From Flavobacterium sp. SUN046 (GTDB taxonomy: Bacteria > Bacteroidota > Bacteroidia > Flavobacteriales > Flavobacteriaceae): 64,000 nucleotides of DNA. Positions 1 through 6,645 of this stretch are shown one piece after another. Below the pieces are notes generated by a model that did no database searches, was not told the origin of the DNA, and saw nothing but the letters and a program-made list of their open reading frames with translations. The position numbers and the translations under genes are program-made. Numbering within the stretch: position 1 is the stretch's first letter; every line of letters starts with the position of its first letter. The DNA lies in assembly GCF_028867965.1 (NCBI RefSeq), contig NZ_JAPQNT010000006.1, positions 1 to 64,000 on the forward strand, written 5' to 3'.

Positions 1-75
1 AACAGTCCAACTTTTTTTGTGAATGTCTAAACCAATGAATATCTTTGGATTAGTTAAGGCATCTTGTAATTGCAT
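1..75 (-). CDS. IS110-family transposase, 5' end only (cut by window edge)
   Basis: Reading leftward from an ATG at 75, 25 codons are open to the window edge. They contain IFIGLDIHKKSWTV, the start of the DEDD (RuvC-like) catalytic domain of IS110-family transposases, where the Asp of GLDIH is the first acidic residue. A TAACTTTG -7 element lies 22 bases upstream. The element's end must fall within the roughly 40 bases before the first palindromic repeat (about 112-226), so this end has a short non-coding stretch. That fits the IS1111 subgroup better than classical IS110, whose long left end carries the bridge RNA. The rest of the element is outside the window, so intactness cannot be judged. 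Confidence 0.75.
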   Translation of the reverse strand, partial: MQLQDALTNPKIFIGLDIHKKSWTV

Positions 76-96
76 AATTGTTGTTTTTAGAGAACT

Positions 97-104
97 CAAA
101 GTTA
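97..104 (-). promoter_or_regulatory. -7 promoter element of the IS110 transposase
   Basis: TAACTTTG on the minus strand matches the Bacteroidetes -7 consensus TAnnTTTG and lies 22 bases before the transposase ATG at 75. No clear -33 TTTG is visible. Confidence 0.45.
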
Positions 105-111
105 TGCTTTT

Positions 112-226
112 ACATAGATGCTTCAAGAAATTGCGAGAAATGTGGTAAATTCACGTATTTCTTTCGGAAGAAATACTATCTTAGTGGAAAATATGCGGTT
201 ACGAAGTTCGCTTTTTCTTAAAACCG
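112..226 (+). repeat. attC-like palindrome 1
   Basis: Outer stem 117-135 pairs imperfectly with 209-227. The inner hairpin 155-176 is perfect: nine-base arms and a TCGG loop. The segment from about 139 to 211 is nearly identical to palindrome 4. The left border lacks the AAC seen in the other copies and abuts the presumed end of the IS110-type element, so the insertion may have replaced the left core. The right border is ACCG before CTAAGTGATG. Confidence 0.65.
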
Positions 227-263
227 CTAAGTGATGTGAGAAAATTTTAAGCATATCCCAAAA

Positions 264-704
264 ATGACAAAAAAACTATTATTATTTATCCAAATATTTT
301 GGATTATTGGTTGTTCAACATCGAGTAAAATTAAAGAAAATACGGTTTCGAAAACAGAAATTTCTCAAGTACCAATACTTAGTAAATACCTAGGAAAAAA
401 GGTAACTTTCACAGGTGAAACTTTAAATTGTGCTACTGGAGCCGCTTTGCAAATAGCAAATGGTCCAATGATTTGGTTGGATAAATTGAATAGTTGGCCA
501 GAAGGTTTTTTTCTTGGAGAAAATAATAAAAAGAATAAAATTGTAAAAATTTCTGGAACTCTAATTGAAAAATTTGATTTACCTGTATTCATTGATGATG
601 GAAGTTTAAAGCATGGAATACCTGTTCCAATAGGAACCGATCTTGGAAAATTAAGTCACAGATATTTGTTAACTGATTATACTTGGGAAATTGAAAATAG
701 ATAA
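264..704 (+). CDS. Small putative lipoprotein, cassette-borne
   Basis: 146 aa. The N-terminus has two lysines, a hydrophobic stretch and a lipobox-like WIIGC with Cys17, so a membrane-anchored lipoprotein is likely. The rest (KYLGKKVTFTGETLNCATGAALQ, then a short beta-rich stretch ending near a Tyr-rich tail) matches no family I recognise; the pattern of a ligand- or metal-binding small beta domain is only an impression. No ribosome binding site or convincing promoter precedes the ATG. The gene lies between attC-like palindromes 1 and 2, and its stop is 9 bases before the second, so it is probably a mobile cassette gene read from outside or from neighbouring cassettes. Confidence 0.75.
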   Translation: MTKKLLLFIQIFWIIGCSTSSKIKENTVSKTEISQVPILSKYLGKKVTFTGETLNCATGAALQIANGPMIWLDKLNSWPEGFFLGENNKKNKIVKISGTLIEKFDLPVFIDDGSLKHGIPVPIGTDLGKLSHRYLLTDYTWEIENR

Positions 705-713
705 AACTTCTAC

Positions 714-844
714 TAATAACTGTTTTAAGAAATGGACAGAAAATTGTTAAGAATGATATATTTCTATCGCAAGAAATTGTATTTTAGTAGAAAATATGCA
801 GTTACGAAGTTCACTATTTCATAATGCAAACTAAAGGCGAAACG
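714..844 (+). repeat. attC-like palindrome 2
   Basis: Begins with TAATAAC after the first lipoprotein gene and ends at AAACG before TTGGCAG. It shares TTACGAAGTTC (802-812) and an inner TTTCT-ATCGC-AAGAAA hairpin. The outer stem (about 722-735 with 811-826) is the weakest of the four, and its right arm carries about 8 to 15 extra bases. Confidence 0.6.
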
Positions 845-895
845 TTGGCAGAAATTATATCACAGAAAACTGGAAAATATGACAAACTATAAAAA

Positions 896-1477
896 ATGAT
901 AAAAAAAATAATTAATTTATCTATAATTATGTTCTTTTTTAATTCTTGTGTTTGCATCAAAATGGAATTGACAAAAGAAGAAAGAAATTGGTGTGCATAT
1001 GAAAAAAATGAGTACTTAATTTTTAAAAGCAATCTTAAAAATATTGATACACTTGAAGTTACCGATAGAAACGAAAATTATACAAATTTAAATTGTAATA
1101 ATGTTGAAGTCTCGTTTTATCAATTGAATTATATTAAATTAAATTTAGTGTTAAAAAGTAAAAAAAAGTCTCTTTTAAATTGTGAAATATCGATAATGAG
1201 AGATTCTGATAATGAAAATAATCATCCTCATATTTCAATTTTTGGATTAAAGTCTGATTACCCTGAAAATGGTTATAAAGCGATAAAACAAAATTTAAAA
1301 CTGAATACAACTAACAAAATCTATAAAGAGACATATTTATTCAAAGATAATATTAGTGCAACAAATATTGAAGATGGCTATTTAGATGAATTTTATTATG
1401 ATCAAAAAAATGGATTATTAAAATATGTTGCAAAAAATGGAGAATCATTTGAATTAATAAAGAGGATAAAACAATAA
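896..1477 (+). CDS. Small putative lipoprotein, cassette-borne
   Basis: 193 aa. The N-terminus MIKKIINLSIIMFFFNSC is a short hydrophobic segment ending in a lipobox-like FFNSC (Cys18). The mature part is rich in Asn, Lys and Ile (QLNYIKLNLVLKSKKKSLL, then KNGLLKYVAKNGESFELI at the end) and resembles small secreted beta-rich proteins, but I cannot assign a family. The coding stretch is more AT-rich than the neighbouring chromosome. Its flanks carry the best border evidence in the array: complementary 10-base ends at 844-853 and 1479-1488. It is the clearest complete cassette, about 761 bp. Confidence 0.75.
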   Translation: MIKKIINLSIIMFFFNSCVCIKMELTKEERNWCAYEKNEYLIFKSNLKNIDTLEVTDRNENYTNLNCNNVEVSFYQLNYIKLNLVLKSKKKSLLNCEISIMRDSDNENNHPHISIFGLKSDYPENGYKAIKQNLKLNTTNKIYKETYLFKDNISATNIEDGYLDEFYYDQKNGLLKYVAKNGESFELIKRIKQ

Positions 1478-1478
1478 C

Positions 1479-1605
1479 TTCTGCCAACAGGGTTTCAAGA
1501 AACGGCGAGAAATCTGCTTAATTCAAGTTTTTCTTTCGCAAGAAAAACTAGCTTAATGTAAAATATGAGGTTACGAAGTTCTAAACTTCTTTATGACACA
1601 AAACG
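1479..1605 (+). repeat. attC-like palindrome 3
   Basis: Left end TTCTGCCAAC (1479-1488) is complementary to the cassette's own 5' end. A perfect inner hairpin spans 1526-1549 (ten-base arms, TCGC loop). TTACGAAGTTC lies at 1571-1581, and the right border is AAACG then TTAAGT, which together fit the integron core GTTRRRY. The distance from TTACGAAGTTC to the border G is 24 bases, the same as in copy 4. Confidence 0.7.
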
Positions 1606-1656
1606 TTAAGTAGTTCTTGTTTTAAATTCATTTTATTCATTTAAAATTTTTAATGT

Positions 1657-1664
1657 TATCTTTG
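1657..1664 (+). promoter_or_regulatory. -7 promoter element of the repeat-rich histidine kinase gene
   Basis: TATCTTTG matches TAnnTTTG and ends 16 bases before the ATG at 1681. This suggests the kinase gene carries its own promoter, unusual for a cassette gene. Confidence 0.5.
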
Positions 1665-1680
1665 GTTCTTTAAATATCAA

Positions 1681-3054
1681 ATGAGTAAAAAAGTAATTCC
1701 TGAAAATATTAAAATTGCTCTTCAAATTGAGGATAACGAAAACAGTGACGCAAAGTTAATTATTGCAAATAAAGAACTAGCTTTTCAAAATCAAGAAAAA
1801 GAAAAACGAGCTCAGGAATTAGTTATAGCTAACGAAGAACTAGCATTTCAAAATCAAGAAAAAGAAAAACGAGCTCAAGAGTTAGTTATTGCAAACAAAG
1901 AATTAGAATTTCAAAATCAAGAAAAAGAAAAACGAGCTCAAGAGTTGGCTATTGCTAACGAAGAATTACTTTATCAAAATCAAGAAAAAGAAAAACGTGC
2001 TCAAGAATTAGTTATAGCTAACGAAGAATTAGCATTTCAAAATCAAGAAAAAGAAAAACGAGCACAAGAATTGGTTATTGCAAATAAAGAATTACTTTAT
2101 CAGAATCAGGAAAAGGAAAAACGAGCTCAAGAGTTAATCATTGCAAACAAAGAATTACTTTATCAAAATCAAGAAAAAGAAAATCGCGCTCAAGAGTTGG
2201 TTATAGCTAACGAAGAACTAGCATTTCAAAATCAAGAAAAAGAAAAACGCGCTCAAGAGTTAGTTATTGCAAACAAAGAATTAGAATTTCAAAATCAAGA
2301 AAAAGAAAAACGAGCTCAAGAGTTGGCCATTGCTAACAAAGAGATTGAGACTTTTACCTATATTTCTAGTCATGATTTACAAGAACCTTTAAGAAAAATT
2401 CAAACTTTTTCAAGCAGAATCTTTGTAGAAGAATATGATAATTTATCCGCAATGGGAAAATATTATGTTGAACGTACTAAGCTTTCTGCATTGCACATGC
2501 AAACGCTTATAAATGATTTACTTGCCTATTCACGAACTAAAACAATTCAAAGAAAATTTGTGAACAGTAATCTTAATAAAATTGCTAAAGAAGCAATAAA
2601 GATGCTAAAAGAAGAAATACATGAAAAGCAAGCAAAAATTGAAGTTAATTTAGAACATAAAGCGGATGTTATTCCGTTTCAATTTAGACAATTACTGCAA
2701 AATCTTATTAGTAATTCACTCAAATACTCAATTGATGAGTTAAAACCACATATTGTGATTAAGAGTGATTTTGTTAAATATGATAAAAAAAGCTCTGAAA
2801 AATTCATATTAAAATGTGATTATTGCCATATTAGTGTTAGTGATAACGGTATTGGATTTGATCCTCAATTCAAACATAAAATTTTTGAAATTTTTCAACG
2901 CTTACATCATAAGAATGATTATAAAGGAACTGGTATTGGTTTGACAATTGCGAGAAAAATAGTTGAAAATCATAATGGCATTATTGCAGCAAATGGCGAA
3001 ATTAATAAAGGCGCTCAATTTGATATTTACATTCCAACTGTTCAAATACAATAG
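1681..3054 (+). CDS. Cytosolic sensor histidine kinase with nine tandem coiled-coil repeats
   Basis: 457 aa with no signal peptide or membrane segment. Residues 28-216 are nine near-identical 21-residue units (IANKELAFQNQEKEKRAQELV type). Three heptads per unit predict one long signalling coiled coil. Then come the HisKA H-box (SSHDLQEPL, His231), the N-box (QLLQNLISNSLKYS), G1 (DNGIGFD), F-box (FQRLHH) and G2 (GTGIGLTIA), so the kinase core looks active. No PAS, GAF or periplasmic sensor is present; input must come through the coiled coil or a partner. No response regulator is adjacent. The gene sits between cassette-type repeats 3 and 4 but has no palindrome behind it: the next cassette begins at its stop codon, so its own recombination site seems lost. 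Confidence 0.9.
   Translation: MSKKVIPENIKIALQIEDNENSDAKLIIANKELAFQNQEKEKRAQELVIANEELAFQNQEKEKRAQELVIANKELEFQNQEKEKRAQELAIANEELLYQNQEKEKRAQELVIANEELAFQNQEKEKRAQELVIANKELLYQNQEKEKRAQELIIANKELLYQNQEKENRAQELVIANEELAFQNQEKEKRAQELVIANKELEFQNQEKEKRAQELAIANKEIETFTYISSHDLQEPLRKIQTFSSRIFVEEYDNLSAMGKYYVERTKLSALHMQTLINDLLAYSRTKTIQRKFVNSNLNKIAKEAIKMLKEEIHEKQAKIEVNLEHKADVIPFQFRQLLQNLISNSLKYSIDELKPHIVIKSDFVKYDKKSSEKFILKCDYCHISVSDNGIGFDPQFKHKIFEIFQRLHHKNDYKGTGIGLTIARKIVENHNGIIAANGEINKGAQFDIYIPTVQIQ
1762..2328 (+). repeat. Nine in-frame 63-bp tandem repeats
   Basis: Nine direct repeats of 63 bp encode 21 aa each. Units differ mainly at positions 4 (K/E), 7-8 (AF, EF or LY) and the last residue (V, A or I). 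Units 2, 5 and 8 encode identical peptides and unit 3 equals unit 9, pointing to past block duplication and unequal recombination. Confidence 0.95.
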
Positions 3055-3083
3055 TAGTAGGGCATTTTAGAGCGACACAGAAT

Positions 3084-3737
3084 ATGACAAAAATAGTGAC
3101 AATTATAATCGGGCTGACTTTGCTAACTTCTTGCGACTGTTACCAACGAATTTCCGGAATCGTAATTGACAAAGAAACGGGACGACCTTTGGCTGGTGTC
3201 ACAGTTTACAACAAAAGTAAAGTTCAGAACAAGACGACAACTGATTCAATTGGACATTTTGAATTAAGTAGTATATCGGGCGGTTTTCGTTGTCCACCAA
3301 TGAATATAGTTATTAAGGCTGATAATTATAAAACAATCGAATCTTCTATACCTCCGGGCGGACAAGACATAATTAAACTTACGTCTGATTTGAATATTGA
3401 CCACATTAAGAACATACGATACGTTTTTGACGATTATGTTCAATATGAAGAATCTACAGACTCACAGAACGACAAGAACTTAATGTCAAAAAGTTTGAAG
3501 TCATTGACAATTGTAACTAAAAAAGACGAATTAGACCTTTTAATAAATGTTTGGATGTATTATGACCCGACAGACTATCCAGACATTCCCGAAATTTACA
3601 GAATATTCAAAAACAGCAGACCATATAGCATTGAAGCCGTTAAGAAAAGAATTGACAAAAAAAAAGAATGGGAAAAAGACGAAACAGTACCTTATTCCGA
3701 TTTGAAGAATTTATTGGAACGACTTGCAAATGAATAG
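3084..3737 (+). CDS. Lipoprotein with carboxypeptidase-regulatory-like domain, cassette-borne
   Basis: 217 aa. Signal peptide with lipobox LLTSC (Cys17), then a carboxypeptidase D regulatory-like beta-sandwich at about residues 22-95 (ISGIVIDKETGRPLAGVTVYNK, later TTTDSIGHFELSSI). The C-terminal half (120-217) is charged and alpha-helical and I do not recognise it. Base composition is visibly richer in GC than the two other cassette lipoproteins, suggesting a separate origin. An 11-bp inverted pair (3058-3068 and 3739-3749) brackets the gene, and attC-like palindrome 4 follows 8 bases after the stop. It likely acts at the cell envelope; the partner is unknown. Confidence 0.8.
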   Translation: MTKIVTIIIGLTLLTSCDCYQRISGIVIDKETGRPLAGVTVYNKSKVQNKTTTDSIGHFELSSISGGFRCPPMNIVIKADNYKTIESSIPPGGQDIIKLTSDLNIDHIKNIRYVFDDYVQYEESTDSQNDKNLMSKSLKSLTIVTKKDELDLLINVWMYYDPTDYPDIPEIYRIFKNSRPYSIEAVKKRIDKKKEWEKDETVPYSDLKNLLERLANE

Positions 3738-3745
3738 AAAAATGC

Positions 3746-3871
3746 CCTATAACTTCGGTTCCAAGAAATGGCAAAGAATGTGGTAAATTTATGTATTTCT
3801 TTCGCAAGAAATACTATCTTATTGGAAAATATGCGGTTACGAAGTTCGCCACTTCTTGAAGCCGCGAAACG
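3746..3871 (+). repeat. attC-like palindrome 4
   Basis: The best-folded copy. Outer stem 3756-3772 pairs with 3848-3864 at 14 of 17 positions. The inner hairpin 3793-3814 is perfect with a TCGC loop. TTACGAAGTTC is at 3837-3847 and the border is AAACG at 3867-3871. Beyond it lies the 3' end of hutI on the other strand, so the array ends here. Confidence 0.7.
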
Positions 3872-3929
3872 ATAATACTACTTTTATAACTTTGATTTAA
3901 AGAAATTCCCAAAGTATTCCTATAAAGAA

Positions 3930-5168
3930 TTAAACACATAATTTTCCTTCAATTATTACGCAATCAATCAAATCAGTTCCAAAGCAATAAGGCAATTGAT
4001 AAAATGATGTAACTTCTTTACTTATAATTACATTAGCTTTTTTACCTAAAGTTATACTTCCGTGTGTATTTGAAATTCCCATTGCATAAGCACCATTAAT
4101 TGTAGCAGCATTTATGGCTTCTTCAGGTGTCATTTTCATTTTGATACATGCCGTTGCTACAACAAAATTCATGTTTCCTGATGGTGTTGTACCTGGATTA
4201 AAATCGGTTGCCAGCGCTAATGGTAAACCTGCATCAATCATTTTTCGAGCTGGAGTGTATGGAATACTAATAAAATAAGAACACGACGGCAAAGCAACTG
4301 GCATTGTGTTAGAATTTTTTAAAACTTCAATATCGTCATCGGTTACAACTTCAAGATGATCTACCGAAAGCGCGTTATGCTTTACACAAGCTGCAATTCC
4401 GTTAATGGCGTTGAATTGGTTGACGTGAATTTTTGAAATCAAACCGAATTTTTTTCCAGCTTCCATAATTCTCTCCGTTTCTTCGACTGAAAAATAGCCT
4501 GTTTCACAAAAAACGTCAATGAAATCAGCTAGATTTTCTGCTGCAATTTTTGGCAACATTTCATCAATAATTAAATCAATATATCCCGAGTGATTTTCTT
4601 TAAATTCAACAGGAAAAGCATGTGCACCAAGAAATGTAGCTTTTATTTTAATTGGATAATTTTCAGATAATCTTTTAATTACTCGCAACATTTTCAATTC
4701 ACCATCAACCGTTAATCCGTAACCCGATTTTATTTCGACTGCGCCAGTGCCTTGACGCATGACTTCTTCTAATCTAATTTTCGACTGATTATAGATTTCT
4801 TCTTCTGAAGTTTCGTTTAGTTTTTTAGCCGAATTTAGAATTCCGCCACCACGATTGGCAATTTCTTCATAACTCAATCCGTTTATTCTATCTACAAATT
4901 CCTGAATTCTATTGCCAGCATATACAATATGTGTATGACTGTCACACCATGTAGGAAGCACCACTTTTCCGGTTGCATCAATGGTTACATCAGCATTAAT
5001 TTTCGGACAATCATTCATTGAACCAAAATCGGAAATCAAATCATTCTCAATACATAAATAAGCATTTTTGATTGATGGTAAAATTGCCATTTCGGCACCT
5101 GAAACTTTGTTGACATTCAAATCTCTTATTTGAAGTAATTCTTGTATGTTGGTGATTAGTGTGGTCAT
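3930..5168 (-). CDS. hutI: Imidazolonepropionase
   Basis: 412 aa, full length. Hydrolyses 4-imidazolone-5-propanoate to N-formimino-L-glutamate, the third step of cytosolic histidine degradation. An amidohydrolase TIM-barrel with the metal-binding HTH pair (DSHTHIVYAG, His78 and His80), AGAEIKSGYG-like VEIKSGYG, GAHAFP, KIHVNQF and the metal Asp in ALATDFNPGT. HutH, HutU and HutG are not in the window, so the pathway genes are dispersed or lie to the left. It is divergent from corA with a 68-bp gap, and its 3' end borders the cassette array. Confidence 0.96.
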   Translation of the reverse strand: MTTLITNIQELLQIRDLNVNKVSGAEMAILPSIKNAYLCIENDLISDFGSMNDCPKINADVTIDATGKVVLPTWCDSHTHIVYAGNRIQEFVDRINGLSYEEIANRGGGILNSAKKLNETSEEEIYNQSKIRLEEVMRQGTGAVEIKSGYGLTVDGELKMLRVIKRLSENYPIKIKATFLGAHAFPVEFKENHSGYIDLIIDEMLPKIAAENLADFIDVFCETGYFSVEETERIMEAGKKFGLISKIHVNQFNAINGIAACVKHNALSVDHLEVVTDDDIEVLKNSNTMPVALPSCSYFISIPYTPARKMIDAGLPLALATDFNPGTTPSGNMNFVVATACIKMKMTPEEAINAATINGAYAMGISNTHGSITLGKKANVIISKEVTSFYQLPYCFGTDLIDCVIIEGKLCV

Positions 5169-5236
5169 GAATTAAATTTCGGTAAAAATACTTTTAAAAA
5201 AATAATTATTTATAAATTTAGACAAAATTACATTTC

Positions 5237-6307
5237 GTGCGAAAAATAAAATACAAAAAAGGGAAAAAGGTGCAACCAGCACTTTTGGAATATACAGGAG
5301 TTCATAAATATACTCAAACCGAAAGTCAGTTGTTCGTTTATGACGATATTGATTTAGCCGAATTTCATGAATTTGATGTTGATGAAATTGAAAAACATGT
5401 AGATTATTCGAAAATAAATTGGCTAAATATTCACGGATTGAATGATCCTGATTTTATCAAAAAAATTGGCGATTACCTGAAAGTTGATAATTTTATGCTT
5501 TCGGATATTTTAAATACAACCAAACGAACAAAATTAGACGAATATCACGATACTTTATTTTTTAATATTAAATCGTTATTGCCAGAAGAAGAAACCGGAA
5601 ATATTAAAGTAGAACAAATAAGTTTCTTATTAAAAAACGGAATTCTAGTTTCATTTCAAGAAAAAAGAAGTGATTTCTTTACACACATTCGAGAGCGAAT
5701 AAGAACACATTCGGGAATTGTACGTACTAAAAAAGCAGATTATCTTTTGTTTTTATTGCTTGATGCAATAATGGAAAATTTTTATATTACAATTGAAAAT
5801 GAAGAAGATAGAGTGGAAGAATTGATAAATTTATCCAAACAAAGCACCGATTTATCAATTTTAGAACAAATAGAGAAACATCGAGATAATTATAATTTTT
5901 TAAAGCGTTCTATAATTCCGTTACGCGATTCTTTGTATTCGATTAAAAGTATTAAAGACGATAATATTTTTGACGCTATTGAAGCTAATAATTTTACTTT
6001 TTTTGAGCGTTTACATCAAAAAAGTTTGGAACTTTTAGAGCAAATCGAATATGATTTAACAACATTAGATAGTGCTTCTAATTTCTTTTTTTCGACTCAA
6101 AGTCACAAGATGAATGAAGTAATGAAAACGCTTACCGTTGTTTCGGTTTTTTTCATGCCATTAACATTTATAGTTGGCGTTTACGGAATGAACTTTGACA
6201 ATATGCCCGAATTGCACTGGGAACATGGTTATTTTCTTATTCTATTAATTATGTTTTTATTGCTTGTTGGAATGGTTATTTATTTCAAAAAGAAGAAATG
6301 GTATTAG
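5237..6307 (+). CDS. corA: CorA-family magnesium/cobalt transporter
   Basis: 356 aa; forms pentameric Mg2+ channels in the inner membrane. A long acidic N-terminal cytosolic domain and stalk helices lead to TM1 (about 297-316), the family selectivity motif GMN (317-319, in GVYGMNFDN), TM2 (about 332-350) and a basic tail KKKKW. The start is GTG at 5237; no earlier in-frame ATG is available and homologues begin with the same RKIKYKK pattern. Transcribed divergently from hutI. Confidence 0.95.
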   Translation: MRKIKYKKGKKVQPALLEYTGVHKYTQTESQLFVYDDIDLAEFHEFDVDEIEKHVDYSKINWLNIHGLNDPDFIKKIGDYLKVDNFMLSDILNTTKRTKLDEYHDTLFFNIKSLLPEEETGNIKVEQISFLLKNGILVSFQEKRSDFFTHIRERIRTHSGIVRTKKADYLLFLLLDAIMENFYITIENEEDRVEELINLSKQSTDLSILEQIEKHRDNYNFLKRSIIPLRDSLYSIKSIKDDNIFDAIEANNFTFFERLHQKSLELLEQIEYDLTTLDSASNFFFSTQSHKMNEVMKTLTVVSVFFMPLTFIVGVYGMNFDNMPELHWEHGYFLILLIMFLLLVGMVIYFKKKKWY

Positions 6308-6408
6308 CATTGTTAAAAAAGTAGTTAATAATTATTTGAGATTTATTGGTCAATAAAAATTTATCAATTATCTTTGGCTCATTATTTAGAAATAAAAATT
6401 CAAACGAC

Positions 6409-6576
6409 ATGTTTACATTTGCACAATATTTAGGTTTTCTATTATTTTTAACCATATTAACAATTGGTTTTTGGTTAATGATTTTTTTAATTCACTTTGT
6501 ATTCTACTGGATATTTGGTGCAACAAGAGAGTTATTAAAAGAAAGAAAAGCTCAAAAAGCATTAGAACAAGCTTAA
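6409..6576 (+). CDS. Small membrane protein, unknown function
   Basis: 55 aa from the ATG at 6409. An upstream in-frame TTG at 6346 would give 76 aa, but a TATCTTTG -7 element at about 6368-6375 lies inside that extension, so the ATG is preferred. The protein has two closely spaced hydrophobic segments (residues about 6-35) and a basic, Ala/Lys/Glu-rich cytosolic tail (RELLKERKAQKALEQA). Family unknown. It ends before a strong bidirectional terminator shared with the convergent TonB receptor gene. Confidence 0.65.
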   Translation: MFTFAQYLGFLLFLTILTIGFWLMIFLIHFVFYWIFGATRELLKERKAQKALEQA

Positions 6577-6591
6577 TCAAATTTTGTTACA

Positions 6592-6630
6592 ACATAAAAA
6601 AGCCCTGAAATTTTCAGGGCTTTTTTATGT
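6592..6630. terminator. Bidirectional rho-independent terminator
   Basis: A perfect 19-base inverted repeat with one central base: GCCCTGAAA core, flanked by A6 and T6 so that both strands end in a U-run. Lies between convergent genes ending at 6576 and 6646. Confidence 0.9.
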
Positions 6631-6645
6631 ACTATTATTTTAAGA

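Larger units (their letters stand above)
112..3871 (+). mobile_element. Integron-like gene cassette array (four attC-like repeats, no integrase in window)
   Basis: Four related imperfect palindromes (about 112-226, 714-844, 1482-1605, 3746-3871) separate + strand genes at 264, 896, 1681 and 3084. Each of the three small genes ends 1-10 bases before a palindrome, as cassette genes end just before attC. All repeats share TTACGAAGTTC (199-209, 802-812, 1571-1581, 3837-3847), an inner hairpin with a TCGC or TCGG loop in three of four, and an outer stem built on AAGAAA/TTTCTT. Sequence beyond the right border (AAACG) differs in every copy. The unit 845-1605 has complementary ends: GTTGGCAGAA (844-853) and TTCTGCCAAC (1479-1488), as expected when R'' and R' derive from one circular cassette. 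The unit at 3058-3871 has an 11-bp inverted pair (3058-3068 and 3739-3749). Only one border (GTTAAGT) fits the classical GTTRRRY core, so this may be a diverged or analogous system. Confidence 0.65.

Noticed and set aside
1762..2328. Regular direct repeats resembling a CRISPR array
   Set aside because: The 63-bp units are contiguous without spacers, in frame and coding for a coiled coil; no cas genes are present.
6346..6408. TTG-started N-terminal extension of the small membrane protein
   Set aside because: A TATCTTTG promoter element lies inside it, and the ATG at 6409 gives a sensible membrane protein.
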